Source of the DNA: an uncultured Collinsella sp.
Lineage (GTDB): Bacteria; Actinomycetota; Coriobacteriia; Coriobacteriales; Coriobacteriaceae
Reading direction: 5' to 3'
NCBI GenBank assembly: GCA_902491765.1
Contig: CABUIY010000033.1
Coordinates: 1 to 6,755, forward strand
DNA length: 6,755 bases
Both the position numbers and the translations under genes were made by a program. Of the stretch, positions 1 through 6,755 are shown in pieces (position 1 is the first letter of the stretch; every line of letters begins with the position of its first letter). A model generated the notes under the pieces. That model had not been told where the DNA came from and did not search any database. It saw nothing but the letters and a program-made list of their open reading frames with translations.

Positions 1-602
1 CGACGGCTTGCCGCCCGTTCGATGCAGACCGCGACGGCTTTGTGATGGGCGAGGGCGCCTGCGTGCTGGTTCTCGAGGGCATGGAGCATGCGCAGGCGCG
101 CGGTGCGCACATTTATGCCGAGGTCGTGGGCTACGGCAACACCGATGATGCCTATCACATCACGAGCCCCGATCCCGAGGCTGCCGGCATTGCCCGTGCG
201 ATATCGCTGGCGGTGGTCGAGGGCGACGTTAAGCCTTCCGAGGGCCTTTACATCAACGCTCACGGCACCTCGACCAAGCTCAACGATTCGTCCGAGACGG
301 CGGGCATAAAGCGTGCGCTCGGCGAGGACGCGGCACGCGCCGCACACGTCTCGTCGACCAAGTCGATGACCGGCCACATGATCGGTGCCACGGGCGCCAT
401 CGAGGTCATGGCCTGTGCCATGGCGCTCGAGCAGGGCGTGGTGCCGCCGACCATTAACTACCACACACCCGATCCCGCCTGCGATCTTGATTACACGCCC
501 AATCGCGCGGTTCGCGCCGACCTTACCTGGGCGCTTTCGACCAACCTGGGCTTTGGCGGGCACAACGCCGCCATCGCACTGCGTAGATATACGAGGAGCT
601 AG
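1..602 (+). CDS. fabF: Beta-ketoacyl-ACP synthase II (FabF), 5'-truncated by window edge
   Basis: This is the C-terminal 199 residues of a protein that is usually about 410 aa; the reading frame is open from position 3 and the start lies outside the window. FabF condenses malonyl-ACP with a growing acyl-ACP in cytoplasmic FAS II elongation. Visible thiolase-fold signatures are RPFDADRDGFVMGEGA at the left edge, NAHGTST with the first catalytic His at 261-263, STKSMTGHMIGATGA with the conserved Lys at 360-362 and the second catalytic His at 375-377, and the C-terminal GFGGHNAA loop. The nucleophilic Cys of the Cys-His-His triad would lie upstream and cannot be checked. The stop TAG is 3 nt before the accB start, and the accB ribosome binding site lies inside the last fabF codons. 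FabF is preferred over FabB because of the neighbours and the GFGGHN ending, though the two are close homologues. Confidence 0.95.
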   Translation, partial: TACRPFDADRDGFVMGEGACVLVLEGMEHAQARGAHIYAEVVGYGNTDDAYHITSPDPEAAGIARAISLAVVEGDVKPSEGLYINAHGTSTKLNDSSETAGIKRALGEDAARAAHVSSTKSMTGHMIGATGAIEVMACAMALEQGVVPPTINYHTPDPACDLDYTPNRAVRADLTWALSTNLGFGGHNAAIALRRYTRS

Positions 603-605
603 AGC

Positions 606-1082
606 ATGGATTCCAAAAGACTTGCCGAGATAGCCGATGTTATGGAGGACCGCGGCCTCACGCGCGTGCGCGTTGAGGAGCCCGATGGCACCGCGGTCGA
701 ACTCGAGCGCGCGAGTGCGGCACAGCCGGTTGCCGTGCCCATGCCTATGCCGGGTGCCGTGACTGCTCCGGCGGTGGCTCCTGTCGCCATGCCTGCCGCC
801 GCGCCGGAGCCCGCCGCGCAGGCGCCTGCCGCCGCACCGGAGCCTAAGGGCACCGAGGTGACCGCTCCCATGGTCGGCGTTTTCTATGCTGCCCCGGCGC
901 CGGGCGACGAGCCGTTTGTGCACGTGGGCTCCAAGGTCAAGGCCGGCGAGACCCTCTGCATCATCGAGGCCATGAAGGTTCTCAACGAGGTGACGGCAGA
1001 GGCGGATGGCGAGGTGCTCGAGATCTGCGTGGCCGACGGCGACCTCGTGGAGTTTGGCAGCTGCCTCATGAGGATCGGATAG
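606..1082 (+). CDS. accB: Biotin carboxyl carrier protein of acetyl-CoA carboxylase (AccB/BCCP)
   Basis: The protein has 158 aa, normal for BCCP. It carries the biotin that shuttles carboxyl groups from AccC to the carboxyltransferase. Residues 1-36 form the N-terminal AccC-binding region. Residues about 37-82 are an Ala/Pro/Val-rich flexible linker with two AAAPEP repeats. Residues about 83-158 are the biotinyl domain, with a thumb-like insertion (AAPAPGDE, about 95-102) typical of acetyl-CoA carboxylase BCCPs, and the biotinylation motif EAMKVLNEV with the target Lys124 (codon 975-977). The ATG at 606 is chosen because AGGAG at 594-598 is 7 nt upstream and the gene begins 3 nt after the fabF stop. 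The tight spacing implies co-transcription and probably translational coupling with fabF. The protein should be biotinylated by a BirA-type ligase encoded elsewhere. Confidence 0.96.
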   Translation: MDSKRLAEIADVMEDRGLTRVRVEEPDGTAVELERASAAQPVAVPMPMPGAVTAPAVAPVAMPAAAPEPAAQAPAAAPEPKGTEVTAPMVGVFYAAPAPGDEPFVHVGSKVKAGETLCIIEAMKVLNEVTAEADGEVLEICVADGDLVEFGSCLMRIG

Positions 1083-1086
1083 GTGA
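1081..1086 (+). promoter_or_regulatory. Shine-Dalgarno that decides the fabZ start
   Basis: AGGTGA, overlapping the accB stop codon, matches the anti-SD complement AGGAGGTGA and sits 5 nt before the ATG at 1092. It favours that ATG over the in-frame GTG at 1083, which lies inside the SD itself and would add only three residues. Confidence 0.6.
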
Positions 1087-1091
1087 TATCC

Positions 1092-1514
1092 ATGAACAAA
1101 GAAGAGCTCAAGAAGCTGTTACCGCATCGCGAGCCGATGCTTTTGCTCGACGAGGCCGAGCTGGTGGGCGACGAGGCCCACGGCAAGATCACGATCACGG
1201 GCGACGAGTACTTTTTGCAGGGGCATTTTCCGGGAAACCCGGTGGTCCCCGGCGTGATTCAGTGCGAGATGCTCGCCCAAAACTGCTGCGTGCTGCTGAT
1301 GGGCGATGAGGAAGCGCGCGGCGCGACGCCGTTCTACACGAGTCTGGACAAGGTGCGCTTTAAGCGTCCGGTGCGCCCGGGCGACACGGTTGATCTGGTG
1401 TGCACCATCACGCGTGCGCGCGGGCCGTTCCGCTTTGCGACGGGTACTGCGAGCGTCAACGGTGAGGTTTGCTGCCGCGCCGATATGTCTTTTGCACTCA
1501 TGCACGAAAGTTAA
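1092..1514 (+). CDS. fabZ: 3-hydroxyacyl-[acyl-carrier-protein] dehydratase FabZ
   Basis: This 140-aa hotdog-fold dehydratase removes water from 3-hydroxyacyl-ACP to give trans-2-enoyl-ACP in FAS II. The signatures are the N-terminal LPHREPMLLLDE and the active-site segment HFPGNPVVPGVIQCEMLAQ, with catalytic His45 (codon 1224-1226) and Glu59 (codon 1266-1268). Their 14-residue spacing equals that of His54/Glu68 in E. coli FabZ. The Glu argues for FabZ over FabA, which has Asp, and the FAS operon context agrees. The start at 1092 rests on the SD at 1081-1086; the in-frame GTG at 1083 is a less likely alternative. Sitting between accB and accC is the streptococcal fab-cluster arrangement. An isomerising FabN/FabM-like activity cannot be excluded from sequence alone, but plain FabZ is most likely. 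Confidence 0.95.
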   Translation: MNKEELKKLLPHREPMLLLDEAELVGDEAHGKITITGDEYFLQGHFPGNPVVPGVIQCEMLAQNCCVLLMGDEEARGATPFYTSLDKVRFKRPVRPGDTVDLVCTITRARGPFRFATGTASVNGEVCCRADMSFALMHES

Positions 1515-1524
1515 GGAAGGCTTC

Positions 1525-2854
<1,330 letters not shown>

Positions 2855-2868
<14 letters not shown>

Positions 2869-4579
2869 AAAAGCGAAGACGGTCAACGTCCTCGAGGGAC
2901 CGATGACCGAGTCGTGCGCCGAGTTTCCCGCGCGCCACGTGTTTATCAAGTGCCCGGAGTGCCGCCGCGTGATCGATGAGGCACGCCTGCACGACAACCT
3001 CGAGGTCTGCCCTCGTTGCGGCAAGCACTTTCGCGTGAGCGGTCGCGCGCGCATGCGCATGACGGTCGACGAGGGCACGTTTGAGGAATGGGATGCCAAT
3101 CTGGCGTCGGAGGACTTCCTCTCGTTTCCCGGCTATACCGACAAGCTCAAGAGCGTGAGCGAGCGTTCGGGCGAGCGCGATGCCGTTGTGTGCGGCAAGG
3201 GCAAAATCTGCGGTTGCGATACGGCGCTCTTCTTTATGGACGCCAACTTTATGATGGGCTCGATGGGTTCCGTGGTGGGCGAGAAGATCTGTCGCACATT
3301 TGAGCATGCGACCGAGCTGGGATTGCCAGTTGTCGGCTTTACCGTTTCGGGCGGTGCACGCATGCAAGAGGGCGTGACATCGCTTATGCAGATGGCCAAG
3401 ATTTCTGCGGCGGTTAGGCGCCACAGTGAGGCGGGCGGCCTGTATATCACGGTGCTCACCGACCCCACGACCGGCGGCGTAACCGCGAGCTTTGCCATGG
3501 AGGGCGATATTATCCTGGCCGAGCCCAATGCCCTGACGGCATTTGCCGGCCCGCGCGTGATCGAGCAGAACATGCACAAGCGCCTGCCCAAGGGATTCCA
3601 GCGCTCCGAGTTTTTGCTGGAGCACGGCTTTTGCGATGCCGTCGTTCCGCGTGGCGAGATTGCGCTCACGGTAGGCGAGCTGCTGGCACTGCACGAAGGG
3701 CACGCGCCCGGCCTGGGGGCACCGCATGAGATCGTGCATACGGGTCGTCGCGGCAAAAAGCTGGGACACTTGTTCAAGCGCTCGACCGCACCAAAAACCG
3801 CGCTCGAGATTGTCAAGCAGACCCGCTCGGCAGATCGCGCCACGGCGGGCGAGATGATCTCGCTGGGCCTGGATGGATTTGTGGAGCTGCATGGCGACCG
3901 TTACTTTGGCGACGACGCCGCCGTGGTGGCTGGCATTGGCTGGAAAGACGGGCGACCCGTGACGGTTATCGCCGTCGAGCGCGGTACCACGACCAAAGAG
4001 CGCATGCGTCGCAACTTTGGTATGGCACATCCCGAGGGCTACCGCAAAGCGCGTCGCCTTATGCGCCAGGCCGAAAAGTTTGGTCGACCGGTTCTGTGCC
4101 TGGTCGATACTTCGGGCGCGTTTTGCGGCATCGGTGCCGAGGAGCGCGGCCAGGGCGAGGCGATTGCCCGGAATCTCATGGAGATGAGCGGCCTTAAGAC
4201 GCCGATTGTCTCGGTGGTAACAGGCGAGGGCGGCTCTGGTGGCGCGTTGGCGCTGTCCGTGGCCGACCGCATCCTGATGCTCTCGAGCTCGGCCTATTCG
4301 GTCGTGAGCCCCGAGGCCTGTGCGTCGATTCTGTGGAAGGATACCGAGCGCGCGGATGAGGCCGCCGAGGCGCTTAAGCTCACGGCCCCCGATCTGTTGG
4401 CGCTCGGCATCATCGACGGCATTGTCGACGATAGGGGCCTGTCGCATGAGGAGATCGCCGGCGCCGTCATGTCCTCGGCATTTGATGCCTTCGATACGCT
4501 TGGGCAGCTCGACGACGCGACCCTCACAAACCTCCGCTACCAAAAGTACCGCGCAATCGGTCGATACCGCACGATGTGA
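2855..4579 (+). CDS. accDA: Fused acetyl-CoA carboxylase carboxyltransferase, beta-alpha (AccD-AccA)
   Basis: This single 574-aa ORF carries both carboxyltransferase subunits, which transfer CO2 from carboxybiotin to acetyl-CoA to make malonyl-CoA. Residues about 28-278 are AccD: a C4 zinc ribbon (Cys33, Cys36, Cys52, Cys55), then the crotonase-fold domain with SGGARMQEG (165-173), SLMQMAKISAA and DPTTGGVTASFAMEGD. Residues about 279-312 are a basic linker. Residues about 313-574 are AccA: ELHGDRYFGDD, RRNFGMAHPEGYRKA, GAEERGQGEAIARNL, GEGGSGGALAL (from 457) and SPEACASILWK. AccA is usually about 320 aa, so its N-terminal helical part is shortened. I see no frameshift or internal stop at the junction. 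The ATG at 2855 overlaps accC by 14 nt and has GGGG at 2844-2847; ATGs at 2861 and at 2903 (GAGGGA at 2894-2899) are possible alternatives that keep the zinc ribbon. The fusion would enforce 1:1 stoichiometry. Confidence 0.95.
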
Positions 4580-4595
4580 CAAAGGGACAGCCCGC

Positions 4596-5834
4596 ATGTC
4601 ATATTGGGAAAGGCGTTCCATGCCACAAGTTTCTAACACCTCGTTTACAACGTCGGTTTCATCAAACGCCATGGCCGTGGTGGACTATCTGTCCAAAAGC
4701 ATGATGTCGGCGCTGCCGTTTATTGTCTGCGCGGCGTTGTTCCGCACCGTCGCCGTCATTATGGGCGAAGGCATGCTGGGCCTGTGGTCTGCCGATTCCG
4801 AAATCTATCGCCTGTTCTACAGTTGGCTCTATAACGCCGGCTACTACTTTTTGCCCGTTTATCTTGGTTGGGCGGCCGCCCGCCAGCTCGGTTGCTCGGA
4901 GCAGCTGGGCATGATGCTGGGCGGCGTATTGATTGCGCCCGATCTGCTTAAGCTCGTCGATGCCGCATCGACGACGGGGGCATCGATGACTTCCGTGTAT
5001 GGTCTGCTTCCTGCGCCGGTCAACGATTACACGACGACTGTTATTCCGGTTCTCATCTCGGTGCCCGTGCTATGGCGAGTGGAGTGTTTCTTTAAGCGCG
5101 TTATCCCTAAGGCCGTGGCGTTTTCGTTCGTTCCGTTTGCGACCATGCTTGTCATGGTTCCGGTTTCGCTGTGTATTACGGCGCCGGCGGGCAGCTATCT
5201 GGGCATGCTGTTGGGCCAGCTTATGTTTATGCTTGGCAATTCCGGTGGCATCGTGTCGCTGCTCACGCTCATGGGGCTTGCCGCGGGCTGGGAGTTCCTA
5301 AAGATCGCCGGCGTCAGCAACGTTGTCCTATCGCTCGCCTATGCGCAGTTTATGAGTGTGGGAACGGATTCGTGCATCCTGATCGCCGCGACGATGGCAA
5401 CGTTCGCCGTTTGGGGCATGCCCTTTGGCGCGTCGCTTCGCGTTGCGGATAAGGACGAGAAGGCGCTCATGCTGGGCTATTCAATCTCGGGTGTTCTTGG
5501 CGGCGTAAGCGAGCCGGCGCTGTACGGTTGCGGCTTTAAATATGGCAGGTGCCTGACGTGCATGGCCATTGGCGGCGCCGTCGGAGGCCTTGTTGCGGCC
5601 GTGGGCCACGTTACGGCCTATACCATCGGCATGACGAATGTCCTCATGGTCATTGGCTTTGCCACGGGCGGCATCTCGAACCTGCTGTGGTGCTGCGCTG
5701 CCGGCGGTGTGGCATTTGCGGTGTCTGCGGCGCTGAGCTACTGCTTTGGTGTGGTGCCGACGAAGGGACAGACGACGGGGGACGGAGCCGATTCACCCGA
5801 AACCTCGAAGAGCGTGGCCGAAGTAAGCGCGTAA
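4596..5834 (+). CDS. Stand-alone PTS EIIC-like membrane permease, glucose/beta-glucoside superfamily
   Basis: This 412-aa, very hydrophobic polytopic protein resembles the sugar-translocating IIC domain of the phosphotransferase system. Supporting motifs are YNAGYYFLPVYLGWAAARQLG (about 79-99, like FYFLPVFLGYTAAKKF of Bgl-type IIC), YTTTVIPVLISV (145-156), and the family hallmark GVSEPALYG (303-311, usually GITEPALYG). There is no IIB domain (no CATRLR-type phospho-Cys) and no IIA domain. The C-terminus (about 388-412) is a short polar Ser/Thr-rich tail. The segment that normally carries a GLH(W/H) motif reads AGVSNVVLS (about 238-246), so the conserved His seems absent. The start at 4596 has AAGGGA (4582-4587) 8 nt upstream; the ATG at 4620, preceded by AAAGG (4609-4613), is an alternative giving 404 aa. 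It lies 16 nt after accDA with no visible promoter or terminator between. The substrate is unknown, and PTS dependence would require IIA/IIB supplied in trans. Confidence 0.85.
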   Translation: MSYWERRSMPQVSNTSFTTSVSSNAMAVVDYLSKSMMSALPFIVCAALFRTVAVIMGEGMLGLWSADSEIYRLFYSWLYNAGYYFLPVYLGWAAARQLGCSEQLGMMLGGVLIAPDLLKLVDAASTTGASMTSVYGLLPAPVNDYTTTVIPVLISVPVLWRVECFFKRVIPKAVAFSFVPFATMLVMVPVSLCITAPAGSYLGMLLGQLMFMLGNSGGIVSLLTLMGLAAGWEFLKIAGVSNVVLSLAYAQFMSVGTDSCILIAATMATFAVWGMPFGASLRVADKDEKALMLGYSISGVLGGVSEPALYGCGFKYGRCLTCMAIGGAVGGLVAAVGHVTAYTIGMTNVLMVIGFATGGISNLLWCCAAGGVAFAVSAALSYCFGVVPTKGQTTGDGADSPETSKSVAEVSA

Positions 5835-5872
5835 ACCTGTGCGACACAAGGACGATTCCTTTGCCATATTCC

Positions 5873-5906
5873 AAGGCCGTGGCCCGTGTGGGTTGCGGCC
5901 TTTTTT
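5873..5906 (+). terminator. Strong intrinsic (Rho-independent) terminator
   Basis: The arms 5873-5885 and 5890-5902 pair over 13 continuous base pairs (three are G-U wobbles in RNA) around a GTGT tetraloop. The hairpin is followed by T residues to 5906 (T-run 5901-5906). It lies 38 nt after the EIIC stop codon and should end the fabF-accB-fabZ-accC-accDA-EIIC transcript. The absence of any comparable structure after accDA supports EIIC being part of the operon. Confidence 0.93.
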
Positions 5907-5938
5907 GTATCTGGGGGACAAAGTGGCTACACTACAAT
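5905..5938 (+). promoter_or_regulatory. Possible sigma-70-type promoter for the CDF gene
   Basis: TACAAT at 5933-5938 matches the -10 consensus at 5 of 6 positions but has no good -35 element at normal spacing. Alternatively, TTGTAT (5905-5910) and TACACT (5928-5933) are spaced by 17 nt but are weaker matches (3/6 and 4/6). A start site near 5940-5946 would give a leader of about 40-45 nt, too short for a known metal riboswitch. No operator palindrome is evident. The call rests on this being the only gap between the terminator and the next gene. Confidence 0.35.
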
Positions 5939-5971
5939 CCGTTTGAGCAATAGATATATAGGTAGTACCGT

Positions 5972-5985
5972 GGGGGCGGATGTAG
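5972..5985 (+). promoter_or_regulatory. Ribosome binding tract and adjacent ATG-TAG start-stop before the CDF start
   Basis: The purine-rich GGGGGCGGA tract (5972-5980) precedes the CDF ATG by about 5 nt. Between them is an in-frame ATG at 5980 followed at once by TAG (5983-5985), which abuts the real start. This fixes 5986 as the first usable ATG. Whether the start-stop pair affects initiation is unknown. Confidence 0.45.
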
Positions 5986-6755
5986 ATGGTCGAGTGGATT
6001 GTTAAACGTGCGCAGGGCGACCGTGCGCGCGTGGGCACGTTGACGGGCGTGGTGTGTATTCTCGCCAATGTTGCGCTTTGTGCTGCGAAGGGCGCAATTG
6101 GTGTGGTTTCGGGATCGGTTTCGATTGTGGCGGATGCCATGAACAACCTGTCCGATGCCAGCTCAAACATTGTGAGCGTGCTGGGCTTTAAACTTGCGAG
6201 CAAGCCGGCGGACCCCGAGCATCCTTACGGACATGGCCGCTACGAGTATCTCTCGGGTCTGGTCGTGGCGGCGCTCGTGCTGCTGATCGGCGTTGAGCTG
6301 GTGAAGTCCTCGGTTGAGCGCATCATCCACCCCGAACCTGTCGAGTTCTCGCTTGCCCTGGTGGCAGTCCTGGCACTTTCGATGGTCGTAAAGCTCTGGA
6401 TGGCGGCCCTCAACCAAAAGCTCGGCGATCGCATTGAGTCCGAGACGCTGCATGCGACCGCGCAGGATTCCAAGAACGATGTCCTTGCCACAGGCGCCGT
6501 GCTGGCATGTGCGATTGTTTCGCAGGTGACGCACATCAATCTTGACGCATGGGTTGGCCTTGCCGTTGGCGCCTATATTGGCTGGAGCGGTTTTGAACTC
6601 ATCCAGGATACGGTGAGCCCGCTTTTGGGCCAGTCGCCCGATCCTAAGCTGGTCAAGCACATTCGAGACAAGATCATGAGCTATCCCGGCGTTTTGGGCG
6701 TTCACGATTTGATGGTTCACGACTACGGCCCGGGCAGGAAGTTTGCAAGTGCGCA
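5986..6755 (+). CDS. Cation diffusion facilitator (CDF) family metal exporter, 3'-truncated by window edge
   Basis: 256 codons are visible of a protein that is usually about 300-400 aa. CDF proteins are proton-coupled antiporters that export divalent metals across the cytoplasmic membrane as dimers. TM1 is about 17-36, and TM2 about 40-70 contains SGSVSIVADAMNNLSDASS with the metal-site pattern Asn53-x3-Asp57. The loop KPADPEHPYGHGRYEYLSG (73-91) is a family signature. TM3 is about 88-105 and TM4 about 121-141. TM5 begins in HATAQDSKNDVLATG with Asp161-x3-Asp165, and TM6 is about 187-201. The C-terminal cytoplasmic ferredoxin-like domain starts near 215, with PGVLGVHDLMVHDYGPG. The ATG at 5986 is chosen because an in-frame TAG lies directly upstream (5983-5985) and a GGGGGCGGA ribosome-binding-like tract is at 5972-5980. 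The Asp-rich TM5 pair suggests Mn or Fe at least as much as Zn, but the substrate is not determined. Confidence 0.93.
   Translation, partial: MVEWIVKRAQGDRARVGTLTGVVCILANVALCAAKGAIGVVSGSVSIVADAMNNLSDASSNIVSVLGFKLASKPADPEHPYGHGRYEYLSGLVVAALVLLIGVELVKSSVERIIHPEPVEFSLALVAVLALSMVVKLWMAALNQKLGDRIESETLHATAQDSKNDVLATGAVLACAIVSQVTHINLDAWVGLAVGAYIGWSGFELIQDTVSPLLGQSPDPKLVKHIRDKIMSYPGVLGVHDLMVHDYGPGRKFASA

Noticed and set aside
1306..1524. Upstream extension of the accC frame (73 extra codons)
   Set aside because: It overlaps fabZ in another frame, is Arg-rich with no homology to AccC, and the true family N-terminus MFDKVLIANRGE begins at 1525 just after a good ribosome binding site.
4320..4595. Upstream extension of the EIIC frame into accDA
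   Set aside because: The stretch overlaps the conserved AccA C-terminus in another frame and reads as an Arg/Ser/Pro-rich shadow; the membrane protein starts at 4596 or 4620 with its own SD.
5848..5861. Small inverted repeat AAGGA-CGAT-TCCTT just before the terminator
   Set aside because: With only five base pairs and no T-run, it is too weak to call as a regulatory hairpin next to the 13-bp terminator stem.
5549..5953. A 134-codon + strand open frame over the EIIC end, terminator and intergenic region
   Set aside because: Most of it is a shifted frame of the EIIC gene (Arg/His/Cys-rich shadow) and it runs through the terminator hairpin; it has no domain and no convincing ribosome binding site.
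5907..5985. Possible metal riboswitch (yybP-ykoY or M-box type) ahead of the CDF gene
   Set aside because: The leader is under about 80 nt in total and about 45 nt after the best -10 candidate, and it shows no multi-stem architecture.
6163..6720. A 185-codon - strand open frame opposite the CDF gene
   Set aside because: It is the antisense shadow of a clear CDF transporter whose + strand frame is open to the window edge.

Overview
The window is about 60% GC chromosomal DNA from what looks like a gut-type Coriobacteriia actinobacterium, with Collinsella or a close relative as my best guess. I infer this from the high GC, the Lactobacillales/Clostridia-like sequence of the fatty-acid genes inside a high-GC genome, and the fused acetyl-CoA carboxylase carboxyltransferase. 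The species cannot be fixed without a database search. All genes lie on the + strand, and there are no mobile elements, RNA genes or CRISPR arrays.

Positions 1-4579 hold the downstream half of a type II fatty-acid synthesis (FAS II) operon: the C-terminal half of fabF (elongating beta-ketoacyl-ACP synthase), accB (biotin carrier protein), fabZ (3-hydroxyacyl-ACP dehydratase), accC (biotin carboxylase), and one long ORF joining AccD (beta, zinc-ribbon) to AccA (alpha). The genes are separated by 3, 9 and 10 nt, and the last pair overlaps by 14 nt, so they should be co-transcribed and partly translationally coupled. AccC loads CO2 onto the biotin of AccB, the AccDA fusion moves it to acetyl-CoA to give malonyl-CoA, and FabF and FabZ use and process the malonyl-derived chains. 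The order fabF-accB-fabZ-accC-accD-accA is the one known from streptococcal fab clusters, with the last two genes fused here.

Positions 4596-5834, only 16 nt after accDA, encode a stand-alone PTS EIIC-like membrane protein of the glucose/beta-glucoside superfamily. It has no IIA or IIB domain. It appears to be the last gene of the same transcription unit, which closes at a very strong intrinsic terminator (5873-5906, 13-bp stem plus T-run). Its link to lipid synthesis is unexplained and is the most curious point in the window.

Positions 5907-5985 are a short intergenic region with a possible weak promoter. From 5986 to the window end runs the 5' part (256 codons) of a cation diffusion facilitator (CDF) metal exporter, which is probably a separate transcription unit.

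Overall this is mostly core metabolism. I see no clear sign of an undescribed defence or mobile system. The points worth a second look are the AccD-AccA fusion, the orphan EIIC in the FAS operon with a diverged substrate-site region, and the metal-site composition of the CDF protein.
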